A stretch of DNA of 64,000 bases from Pontederia crassipes (Eukaryota > Streptophyta > Magnoliopsida > Commelinales > Pontederiaceae). The notes beneath the pieces are model-generated. The model saw only the letters and a list, made by a program, of their open reading frames with translations, did no database searches and was not told the origin of the DNA. Below are positions 11,620 through 21,492 of this stretch, in pieces. The position numbers were made by a program, and so were the translations under genes. Every line of letters starts with the position of its first letter. Position 1 is the first letter of the stretch. The stretch covers positions 6,510,001-6,574,000 of the forward strand of contig CM060188.1 of the NCBI GenBank assembly GCA_030549335.1, written 5' to 3'.

Positions 11620-14600
11620 GATTTTCCAGTGTTGCTAAAGCGGCTAATATCATATTAACTGATTCTTTTAGTCTTCGTGAGATGATAACTTGTATGCTTG
11701 TTGACTTGCTAATGGATTTATTTGACTTGGGTTGAACAGAAAGTTACAGACAGCATATCTTGATAAAGGGGTTTAGAAGATCAAATGAATGAAATTTAGG
11801 TTCATTTAGCTCCATGTTTTAAAGACTAGAGAATTCATGTTATGCTCTGATATGATGCAGCACTTGTTCATTTATAGATTCTTTTGTATATTAAGCTGAT
11901 CTTCATATACGCAATTATCCAGGGTGGAGAAAAATTGGGCTATGAGACGGAGGCATTTGCTATATATGATGTTATGAGGTATTCTTTCTGTAGAATGTTT
12001 TCCTCATGTTTTCTTGTTTTTGTTCTAGTTTACCTTTTGAACTAATATTTAGTGAGGCACTATATTTTGCGCAGATCTTCCTTTTCTTTGTTTGAGGAAT
12101 ATGATGTACAGATATCAGGTCTGTGTTAGTTTATATGTGCAATTCATAAGCTCAGAGAAGTGTGTAATGCTATTGGAAAGGGTTCTACCTTTTGTCTAGA
12201 CTGACACTCAGTCCTTATTGTCCACTATTCACCGATACAGGAAGCCTTATGTGCCACAAGTCCTTATTGACCATTGGTATGAGACATGATACATGCCGAT
12301 ATGAGGTGTGAAATACCATTGCTTTTGTGAGCTGGATACTAGTCAACACAAGACCTTGGCTCTGTTATGGAGAAAGTGAGGCCGATGTCAAGGTGTGACT
12401 GAGCTTAATGCAGTCATGACATTATCAAAATTATGCTTCAATCTTACAAACCGATGGCTAAAGGTGTTTATTGGATTGGGCAACCCGATCCGTCCGCTGT
12501 CCGACCCGGTAACTGTAGGATCCCAAAGGGCACCAGGAGGGGGGGGGGGGTGAATTGGTGTTTAATAAAAAATATAGATTTCACGAAATTCGTAGCGGAA
12601 GCACAAAACCAATTCTTAAAACCTTTGCAATTCAGATTATAAACACAATATGAACGGGGAGAGAGAGAAATCAAACGCAAAGACACGGTGATTGTTGACG
12701 AGATTCGGCCACACCTTAGCCTACGTCTCCGCTCCAACTTCTCGACATCGAGACCGTCGGAGATTCCACTAATCCTTTCCTTTGTTCCAAATGGGGCAAG
12801 GAAGAAGGCCCTTTACACCACCGCTTTTTCTCCGCTTCGAGAGGCAAGACAATCTCTCCTCCTAGGAAGCTAATCTATTTCTCTCGCTCAAGAGGTAAGA
12901 TTTTGAACTTCTTTTACACAGGAGTTTTCTCAGTTTTTTTTTGAACAAAAGTGTTTCTCTCTTTTACAATTCTATGCTCACAAAAAGAGAAGAGAGAAAG
13001 AAGAGAAAACTATAAAATGAAAACTTCAAGAAATGATCTCTCTTTGATAACTTGAAGTTTTTCTTCAATGAGTGAATGTGTGCCTTTGCTTCTGACTTTG
13101 GCACTCCTTTTATAGCATTCAATATGTGAAAAATTCGTCTAGAAATTGTTCCACAAATTCCTCCTTCAAATTTGACCGTTACTGTTCATTTGACTCGGAG
13201 GCCGGTCGACCGCACTTCTGGACCGGTCGACCGGTCTATGTGACCGTTGCGCGCTTTCTTCAACTTCTGCGCTTGATCGATCGACCGGTCTGTCAACCGC
13301 TCCGTCGATCGATACATCGACCGGTATCAGCTCGACGTCGTCCGGAGCAGGCTCAGTAGTTGTCGGTCGACCGGTATCATCTCGACCGGCTTTGTTTGCT
13401 TCGACCGACGAGTTGACCGACCTGCACTATTTTGAGCATAATTTTTTGCACAGTTATCCAAATTAGATGATCTTGTAGTCTATGGAAAGCTAACATAATT
13501 CTCTACAACTTTTCCACATTCATCCAAAACTAATGAGATCAGTGACAATTATTTAATCAAAGCGTAGTGCATAAAGTTACTCATTTTTCTTTAAACTTTT
13601 TCAGCATTTCAACTTTAATCTTTTTAGGTTTGTTTCATCAAAATATAATTTTATGTCATTAAAACTTTGACCAACAGTAATATATCGGCTCGTCCGTCCA
13701 AGTTTAGGCCCAGGCCCGTCCGATTTCTTAATGGGCTTGGGCCTATATCAGGCTGGACAAGGTTATTCATCTGTTTGCCCGATACTGATAGTCCGATATC
13801 CGTCCGATAATTTATAAGTCGCCCGTTAGCCCGTACATTAACTGTTAATAGATTAAATAATATAAGATTAAACTTATATTATTTAATCTTTTTAGGTTTG
13901 TTTCATCAAAATATAATTTTATGTCATTAAAACTTTGACCCAACAGTAACATATCGGCTCGTCCGTCCAAGTTTAGGCCCAGGCCCATCCGATTTCTTAA
14001 TGGGCTTGGGCCTATATCAGGCTGGACAAGGTTTAAGGTTATTCATCTGTTTGCCTGATACTGATAGTCCGATATCCGTCTGATAATTTATAAGTCGCCC
14101 GTTAGCCCGTACATTAACCGTTAATAGATTAAACTTATTAAAATAATATAAATATTACTTTGCAAATTTATTTTAATTAATTCATATGATGCCATTATAT
14201 TATTTAGTTCATGTTAATTGGTTATGCAAAATGCATGATTCTAATTTTTATTCTTCTATAATGATATAATCATATCTTTTATATAATGATATAATTTTTT
14301 ATTCTTCTATAATGTTATTTATGCTTGATGCAAAAGTAAGAATGCAAGATCAATTTATATATGATGAAGATAGAGAAGATTAATCTTTTACCAGTGTTGC
14401 ATAATGCATAGTTACCTCTTGGTAGTAATATTTGATTGTTGTAAATTTTATTTTACTTAATATGATATTAAATATGTAATATTTCATTTTCATCACAATG
14501 AATTTTCAAGTTACTTCAGTCATGGACGTAGGTTATAAGTCGAACTACGAAAATATTTTATCTCTCTTATTTATATTTGACAACATAATGAGTAAATATA

Positions 14601-16716
14601 TAATAATAAATTAAGGAATAACATATTGTGATGTCCTTTTACTACATATTATAGGATAGATAAATTTTAAGATATTGTAAAAAAAATTAAAAAACATTAA
14701 CGGACTAGCTCGACCCGTCTAATTGTCGGCCCGACCGTGAAGGTCCGATAGACCTTAATGGGACGGACAAAGCTAGACATTTATTGGGCAGCCTGATGTC
14801 CATCCAATAAAATAACGAGTCGGCCGAGTCCGTCCGATCGTGTCAACATCCGGTTGATCGAATCTATTAGTAGCCCGTCCGATCTGTTAAGCACCTTTAC
14901 CGATGGCTTCCAAAGTGGTGTAGTCATCCTGCACCTCCTTCCAAAATTGTTAGGCATTGATCTTGCAACATGATTTTATTAAAAACAATAGTGGTTTATA
15001 GGATGTATCCAATCTAGGAGCATCATTTTATGAAGAATTGTATGTAATAAAACCAGCTATGTCCATAGTTTGATCGAGCTAGTGGAATGTAGGATTGGTC
15101 TGCTTCACCAATTTCTTTGATGAAGTGCAGACTTCAGAGTATCAAATTGGGCACACTCTAACAAACCTCAGAGTGGACGGTATTAGCCAAAGCAATTTGT
15201 GATTGTTAAACAACTGAGACTGGCATTGTCTCACCATTTATCCCCCTGAATTTCTTGTACCTCCTGATATAAAGGCCAAGGACATAGCAATTGATGATGA
15301 GGTTGACATCTCTATAGATTGCAAGAACTAGGGGAGAAAGAAACTCCTTCCTGGATTAATTTTTAACATTCAGATTTGTTGTACTGAGATGCACAAAAAC
15401 ATTTCCATGTCACTGTTGTATATTTCCAGCATACATGGATGTTATTATGCAGGATACTGCGGTAGTGTTTGGTGTGAAAAGTTTATAGGGATGACTTGCG
15501 ACACTGTACCGCTTCTGCTCCAAGAGCCATGAAATTTCCCATCCCCTCTCTTTCTTTTGTTGTCTTACCTCTTTCATTTTTCTGGATACTAGTTGAGGGT
15601 GGAAATTCCCTTTTCCATGTTCCTTTATTTCCTTGCGCTATATCTTTGGCGCTCAACATATCTTTTTTGGTGATTCAACTGTTTTTTGGAGTAGGCTTGT
15701 TAGCATTGTAAGATATATTCTTCATTCAAATTGCAGTTATGTTAAACCACCAATTTTCACGCTGTGTGTTGGCAATGCTTGGGGAGAAGCTGCATTACTC
15801 TTGGCTGCTGGATCCAAAGGAAACCGTGCGGCTCTACCATCATCTACAATTATGATCAAACAGGTATGAGTTACATAATTTGCAGGAATTTGCAGCTGGG
15901 ATTTGCTTAGTGTTGTAACTTCTTTTGCCTATTGTGTTGTGCCATTTAGAACTAGTTATGTCTGGTCCCTTTCCGTTTCACGATGCTGACTTTTGGTTTG
16001 TTGCATCAATCATCAGCCAATTGCCAGATTTCAAGGTCAAGCAACAGATGTCGATCTTGCAAGAAAAGAAATAAAAAATGTGAAGGCCGAGTTGGTAATT
16101 GTCTTTCTCATATGAAACAAATCTTAATTCTCTACATATTGCATGTTCCTAACTGTTTCTTGTAGAATCCAACAGAAGTTTCTTTTGAGATGAAGTTTAA
16201 TAGTTTCCTACGTATAATGCTTCCCGACAAAATTCATGTTTACATCTCTCCTTTCTTTCAACCAATGATAACCCATAAATCAAATCTTGCCCCGGGTTTA
16301 TGCATTAACTATATTTTTATTATGGCCCTCACTTTCGGTAGGAGTTGAATAGGGTCTTTTCTCAAGTGTGATTCCGGAAGCAATAATTCGAGCTCATTTC
16401 GCAGGTTAAATTATATGCGAAGCACATCGGCAAGTCCGTGGAACAGATTGAGGAAGATATCAGACGTCCCAAATATTTCAGTCCTAGTGAGGCAGTTGAA
16501 TACGGAATCATAGACAAGGTAAAATCGGAGACAATCCAAAGCTGTTGTTTTGTTAGATCTGGTCCTTTTAAGCGTGCTCTTTAATGTCTTATAATATTGT
16601 TATAACTATTTTTCTTCTTCTTCTTCTTCTTTTTTTGGCATCAGGTGTTGTACAACGAAAGAGGTTCAGAGGATCGGAGTGTCGTTTCCGATCTTAAAAG
16701 GGCACAGCTCATTTAA
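8189..16716 (+). CDS. CLPR4: Plastid Clp protease subunit ClpR4 (catalytically inactive ClpP paralogue)
   Basis: Seven coding exons join in frame: 8189-8479, 8920-9123, 11923-11978, 15737-15863, 16017-16094, 16405-16518 and 16645-16716, giving 313 aa. Residues 1 to about 70 are rich in Ser, Ala and Pro and look like a chloroplast transit peptide. The rest follows the ClpP fold: VIPFLRGNAWEQ at the start of exon 2, then YLYINSTGTTK, GNAWGEAALLL and SSTIMIKQPIARFQGQATD, ending SDLKRAQLI as in Arabidopsis CLPR4. The three ClpP catalytic positions are changed: Ser to Gly200 in GNAWGEAA, His to Lys225 in MIKQP, and Asp to Pro274 in RRPKYFS. ClpR proteins are known structural members of the R-ring of the stromal ClpPR core, which degrades proteins with ClpC-type chaperones. 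Intron 3 (11979-15736) is swollen by transposons. Confidence 0.95.
11566..11620. repeat. (TA)n/(TATG)n microsatellite in CLPR4 intron 2
   Basis: TATATA runs flank four TATG units, between exons 2 and 3 of CLPR4. Non-coding. Confidence 0.85.
12514..13676. mobile_element. Solo-LTR-like insertion nested in the hAT element
   Basis: The block starts TGTAGGATCC and ends CCAACA (TG..CA ends). It is bracketed by GTAAC (12509-12513) and GTAAT (13677-13681), a 5-bp target-site duplication with one mismatch. The second copy of the downstream junction (13946-13950) still reads GTAAC, so the mismatch is a later mutation. At 1163 bp with no internal coding region it fits a solo LTR. It contains a G-run at 12539-12550 and several GACCGGTCGACC-type palindromes at 13200-13400. 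Confidence 0.72.
13614..13881. repeat. 268-bp tandem duplication, copy 1
   Basis: It starts TTTAATCTTTTTAGG and runs through the last 60 bp of the LTR, the GTAAT junction and about 200 bp of hAT subterminal sequence. The next 250 or so bases repeat it with few changes. Because the unit spans the LTR/hAT junction, it arose after the LTR insertion. Confidence 0.85.
13882..14130. repeat. 268-bp tandem duplication, copy 2
   Basis: Second copy of the junction-spanning unit, carrying a partial LTR end (to 13945) followed by GTAAC. Its right boundary is blurred by AT-rich sequence around 14127-14145. Confidence 0.8.
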
Positions 16717-18130
16717 AATATAATTTCTTAGAACAACAGATGACACACTTTTATGTCACATGTGATTCCTGCACCAAGGCCCCAGGATTTGTATGAATAA
16801 TCATGTTAAATTGTGTTAATTAGACTTTTCTTTTGCCGTTTTGAGCTGAAGAGAGATTACTTGCACTCTTACGTGTTTGTTATGTTGGTGGTTCGTGCCC
16901 ATCTGTTGAATGGCGGATGCATCAACGCTTTTTTAGTCGTGTGAGACAAAACGAGGCTCACCGATTGCACTGACTTAGGCGTCGCCAGAAGTACTAGCAG
17001 ACATACATTTTTTATTCAATCTTTCTGTTCAGAGTTTAGGGCACAATGACATTTGTTTTAATTGACTGATTTGACTAATCAAATTCATCTTTGAAATCAT
17101 AACCTATTTGCATAAGTGAAAAAAATAATAATTGAGGAATGATCTAAATAGTGTCCGTCCGAGCAAGTCCAACATTTCATATATCATCATATAATATTAT
17201 CTGAAGGTCATTTTAATCATTATACATTTATGAAAATAAAAGAATTAGAACAATAACGTTAAATTCAAATTACTTAACGCGAACTATAATCCCTTGCTCT
17301 AATTAAAGGAAAAACAAATTAGTAATCATATATTAATATACAAATATAAAGGTTGTATATATATCAATAATATTGCAAATCTTTATCTTTTAGTCCCCCT
17401 CCTCTGGGTAGCTGTCTAGATGAGAAGATTACGTCGAACTCTCAATTTTGTCTCCAATTCACGGAATTTATGCCGAGATAATTCTGGTTTTCATACGGAT
17501 AAAAATGCAAGAGATTTCTTGTATACATTTAATTTTTATGTATATTTTAAAATATCGAATGCTTTTTCATTTATAAAGGGAGATTTATGATCCACAAAGA
17601 AAAATATATTTTTTCCCAAAAGACCAAAGAATCTCTCATGATTGTTAATTGAAGCTGATCATATTCAAGTACTTTTGCCATTCTACTAAAATAGTAAATG
17701 AACCCCTCGGAACTATAGTTTTTTGTCATTTGTTTCATCCCAAAGTATCACGTTTTTCAGTATAAAAAATGTTCAAAAGCATTATTGACCATAAAAATTG
17801 AACCAATAATGAAGAAAAGTCCTACCCAAAAAAATAATATTTTTTTTAAAAATCGATGATATTTTTTAGGATAAATGTGGAGAAAGGCAATTTTACAAAA
17901 GGGTATTGAAGCCATTCAGTCCCATCTTTTTCGAATAGATTATTATTATGTTTACTGATGCCAACAGGTTCTTTATTAATTTTGTTGATAGTGAACAAAA
18001 TTAAGTATTAATATTTACTTTTCCCGGAGTGGGCACTTTGAATAATTAATGAATTGGATTCTTATCCTGAAGCAACAGGTCATCCGTGGGGCCTCGTGGA
18101 GGAGGAAGAAGATGCAGCTGAGTGGACGAC
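16717..18130. other. CLPR4 3' region and spacer
   Basis: The first few hundred bases after the stop are probably the CLPR4 3' untranslated region. From about 17000 to 18000 the sequence is AT-rich with no reading frame or repeat that I recognise. Confidence 0.5.
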
Positions 18131-18169
18131 ATAAACAATAACAGAGACGTTTTAAAAAGAACCAAAGAC

Positions 18170-18264
18170 AGAAGCCCAAGAGCTCTCTCCAAGACTCCAA
18201 CTCCTCCTCCTCCTCCTCCTCCAAAAGGCCAAGAGCTCGCTTCCATTTCTGCGGATCCCACGAG
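18170..18264 (+). other. Likely non-coding first exon of the small downstream gene
   Basis: A pyrimidine-rich tract with a (CTC)n run at about 18198-18222 leads to CACGAG followed by GTAAGC, a good splice donor at 18265. The next good acceptor before a meaningful frame ends at 19614, giving a 1350-nt leader intron. The transcription start is not visible; the exon is inferred. Confidence 0.4.
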
Positions 18265-19628
18265 GTAAGCAAAAGTTCGGAGCTGAGATCACGCAGCTCT
18301 CCTTGACGGTTCATCCCTTGTTAACTTTGGTTTATGCGAACGAAACCGCAGATGAGTTATTGTTGTTATTTTTTTTTGTCTGTTTATGGATGATTATTTT
18401 GGCAGCAAGAAGCATATTACTTTGCTGTTAAGTAATGAATCGCCGATTCAGTGTACTGCTGTGGATTGTTCCTGCTTCAGATCCTTGTTGTCTTGTTTAC
18501 CCTGTTTTGTTTTGTTTGTTGGTTAAATTGGTGATTCACTTCGCCTCAGGAGAATAATGTGCGTTCTTGATTTATCAGTGCATGGATTTCTGGTTGGTTT
18601 ATTGAGGTGATGCAAATTGAGTTTTCGATGTGCTCAACGTTTGTTAGAGATCATTCATCATAGTTTATGGAGGAGAAAAAAAAGGGATGGATTTGTAGAT
18701 GTCCATCCAGCCCCAAAAGAGAAAGAAGGAACTTAGTGCTAACATGGCAAAACACTAGAAAGATAAGGAAGTTTCAAAATGCACAAAGTTTGAGTCTGTA
18801 GGTAGATGTTGATGCTCAACTTGATCTACCTGTCTTTATGGTGTTATTTGGCTATTTCCACCTTGAAACAGTGGGATAAGGGATTGCAGATTTTGGATGA
18901 CTTGTTTCAGTTTAGTTTAGCTACCGGAGGAGAGAGAAAGGAAGAGGAAATTGATGCTTTGTGGTCATTAACTCATTATTTCACTGTGTACTGCAGAGAT
19001 GGATGCCACTTTCCCTCTGAGTAATTTGGTTACATTTCTAATTGACAGCCCATACACTTTATTTGTTCCTTTAAACACTTATTTGGTAAGACCACAATAT
19101 CTTATGGTGGAAGGTAGAAACAGTGTCAGGGATTCATATTTGGTGCACATAGAATCACAGCTTAAGGTAATTGCAGTGAAACAAATTAATGCTGTAACCT
19201 TTCAATTAGCAGAAGTTGACCAAGTTGTGATATTTGGAATGGTAAACCAAATACTGTTGTAAGTTGCGATCTTTTTCTTCATCTCCTTCATTTACTGAGA
19301 TGTGTAGTGCGTGGAGTGTCAAATATAGTTTCATCTCTTATGTAGGTATAAAAAAGAATCACCAACTGATTATAAGTTTATAACGTCTTTTAACATTTGA
19401 GTGAACAAATAGGAAACTCAATTTCACATACACAAAGTTGGATATGCATGTAAGCAAACTTATCAGCTAGAAGTAATGTCCTCATTGGTTTGATTTCCAT
19501 GTGAATTTTTTATATTTGAACTTATCAGTACAAGTCTATTGCTTGAACTTAAACAAGTACTTCACACTTTCCATGCATTTGTGAGTGAAAGAAAAAATAA
19601 TTTCTACCTTGCAGATTGTTTCAGCTTA

Positions 19629-19874
19629 ATGGAATTCGGGGAGCCAAGTGTTTCACAGGAACTTGCTCGGGAATCTCTGATGGCTATCTCTCAGCAGTCC
19701 CTTCCAGAAAAGAATCTCATGAATCAGTGGCCTCATAACTCGGTGAACGGAAATTTTGTCAAAGCAAGTGAAGGTGAAGGGACTGAAAAGTACAGATCTA
19801 AGCTGATCTCCATCTCTGAACTATCTCCCGGCGTTCCGCCGCCTCCGCCTTGTGCCGGAAGTGTTAACAATTAA
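19629..19874 (+). CDS. Small 81-aa plant protein with YRSKLISIS motif
   Basis: The ATG lies 14 nt after a clear acceptor (ACCTTGCAG ending 19614) and opens an 81-aa frame in one exon. The start at 19629 is preferred over an in-frame ATG further upstream because that one falls in the inferred leader intron. The protein is hydrophilic, begins MEFGEPSVSQELARESLMAIS, and ends with YRSKLISISELSPGVPPPPP, including a run of five prolines. No signal peptide or membrane segment is visible. The YRS-x-LISIS stretch recalls a family of short uncharacterised plant proteins that I know only from memory. I cannot assign a function. Confidence 0.6.
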   Translation: MEFGEPSVSQELARESLMAISQQSLPEKNLMNQWPHNSVNGNFVKASEGEGTEKYRSKLISISELSPGVPPPPPCAGSVNN

Positions 19875-21492
19875 CTAGATACTAATACCTTAGCCAAGAT
19901 ACAAAATCGCTGAGCATGCTCCAGCTCAAGTGTTTTGTATTCCTTCCATAACAATGATGAACAACATCAACTAGAACAATTCCATTACAACCGAAGTTTG
20001 TATCTGTTATCGTCATCTGAACTTTACATGTGCTATTATGTGATGTGTGATTAAAGACTAGTTACCATGGCGTAGAGTAGTGTTCATGCTCTTCTTTCTT
20101 GTTAGCTTCAATTATACTGATCGATTTCTACGGCTGTGTACTTTACAAGTTTGATGTTTTTTGTTGAGACCTTGTTGAAATGATCTGCTGCTCCATGCAC
20201 TTTCATAAAGATCTTAGTTGGGGACTTGTCCATACCTAAGAAGCAGGAACATTTTCAACCTATTAAATCATGACAATTAATCATGTCTTTTGTTTTTTTT
20301 ATGGATTTTATGTAATGACGCCATCGTTCTAATTTGTTTTATGGTCAATAACTAAAATGGAACTTAAAAAAATCTTGTTTACAACTTTAGCTAAACTTTT
20401 GTGCTTTCCTTTTTAATTTTTTATTCCAAAGTGGACGAGGAGAGAGAAAAAATTATTCAAATGTTTTTTCCTTAGACATCGGAAATCAAAGGACTCGAGG
20501 TATGCTTGAGAAAGAAAAAAACATTTCTCAGAAAAAAATCTGTTTCTCACACTCCCAATCATGATAACATAGTTTTTTTTTAAAAAAATAAAATAAAATG
20601 GAAATTTTTTTGTGAATGGACATAGCGTTTCTATCATTTTAATTATTAGATCAAATATTTCCGATCTGAAAAATAAAAATATAAAAAACACGATGTTCTT
20701 TTAAAAAAGGAGGCATCATCATTAAATCCTTTTTAAAATTAGTTTTCTTCTCTAACCCCAAAAAATTGTTCTCTTGAAGAAAAAGCTATTTTATGACTAA
20801 CAAGGTCGAACCACTCGGTCCACCACGTTACAACTAGGTTTCATTTATATAAACGACGAAGTTAACGATAACATATAACTATCAAATAAGTAATTATTAG
20901 TTGGACATTTTTTTATTATTATAAAAAAATGATGATGATAAGTTTAAAAGATAATTTATCTAGGCTCTCTTCGTCTTTATTTTCTTAATTTTTTGAAAAA
21001 TATTATAAGTAAACACATTCTAATACAACTATATTTATTTTAGTATTATTATTATTTGTTCATTATGATTTATTATTATTATAATTTAGTTGAAAATATA
21101 CATATTGATTGATATTATTCTTTCAATAATAATTAACATAAAAAATATTTAAGAATTATTTAAATATTTTAATAAAGTGCTTCCTCGTTTTTCTGAAAAA
21201 AACGTTATTTTATGACTACAAAGTCGAACCTCAACAAAATTTTTATGTACTCCACCACAACTATGTTTTTATTTATATACAAATAATAAATAATTTATTA
21301 TTTATAATAATAACAAAATAATAATATCAATAGCAATAAAAGAATTACAATTATACCCTTACGGCATGTATAATTCGTCGACCTCTCATTTGATTTGGTC
21401 CGCTATTTAGGGTTTCGTCCAATTTTTGTGTGCTCCTCCATCCCCAAATATTTGGTACCTCTCCTCGCCGTCTTCGTCGCCCGCTCCCGTCC
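19875..21492. other. Spacer between the small gene and eIF4A3
   Basis: About 400 bp of probable 3' untranslated sequence is followed by AT-rich spacer. Two related segments about 420 bp apart (TATTTTATGACTA then GTCGAACC, at 20789 and 21210) form a diverged direct repeat of unknown origin. The last 130 bp become GC-rich and hold the eIF4A3 leader. Confidence 0.5.
21408..21415 (-). promoter_or_regulatory. Telo-box in the eIF4A3 promoter/leader
   Basis: TAGGGTTT on the plus strand (AAACCCTA on the minus strand) sits 78 bp upstream of the eIF4A3 ATG. Telo-boxes are known from promoters of plant translation-related and other housekeeping genes. Assignment is by motif and position only. Confidence 0.45.

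Larger units (their letters stand above)
12459..14899. mobile_element. Non-autonomous hAT transposon in CLPR4 intron 3
   Basis: The ends are TAAAGGTGTTTA on the left and the inverse of TAAAGGTGCTTA on the right. They are flanked by a perfect 8-bp target-site duplication, CCGATGGC, at 12451-12458 and 14900-14907. An 8-bp duplication with short inverted ends and subterminal GGGC/CCCGTCCGA-rich sequence is diagnostic of hAT elements. No transposase is present. Without the nested LTR sequence and the later tandem duplication the element would be about 1 kb. Confidence 0.92.

Noticed and set aside
12433..12642. 69-aa frame in CLPR4 intron 3
   Set aside because: Starts in the hAT flank and runs into the LTR-like block; transposon sequence by chance open.
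14908..15480. Possible retroelement gag fragment on the minus strand (FWKEVQDDY-like)
   Set aside because: Only one short similarity and stops nearby; not enough to call.
18806..19262. Two short plus-strand frames (72 and 87 aa)
   Set aside because: They lie in the inferred leader intron of the small gene, with no conserved motif.
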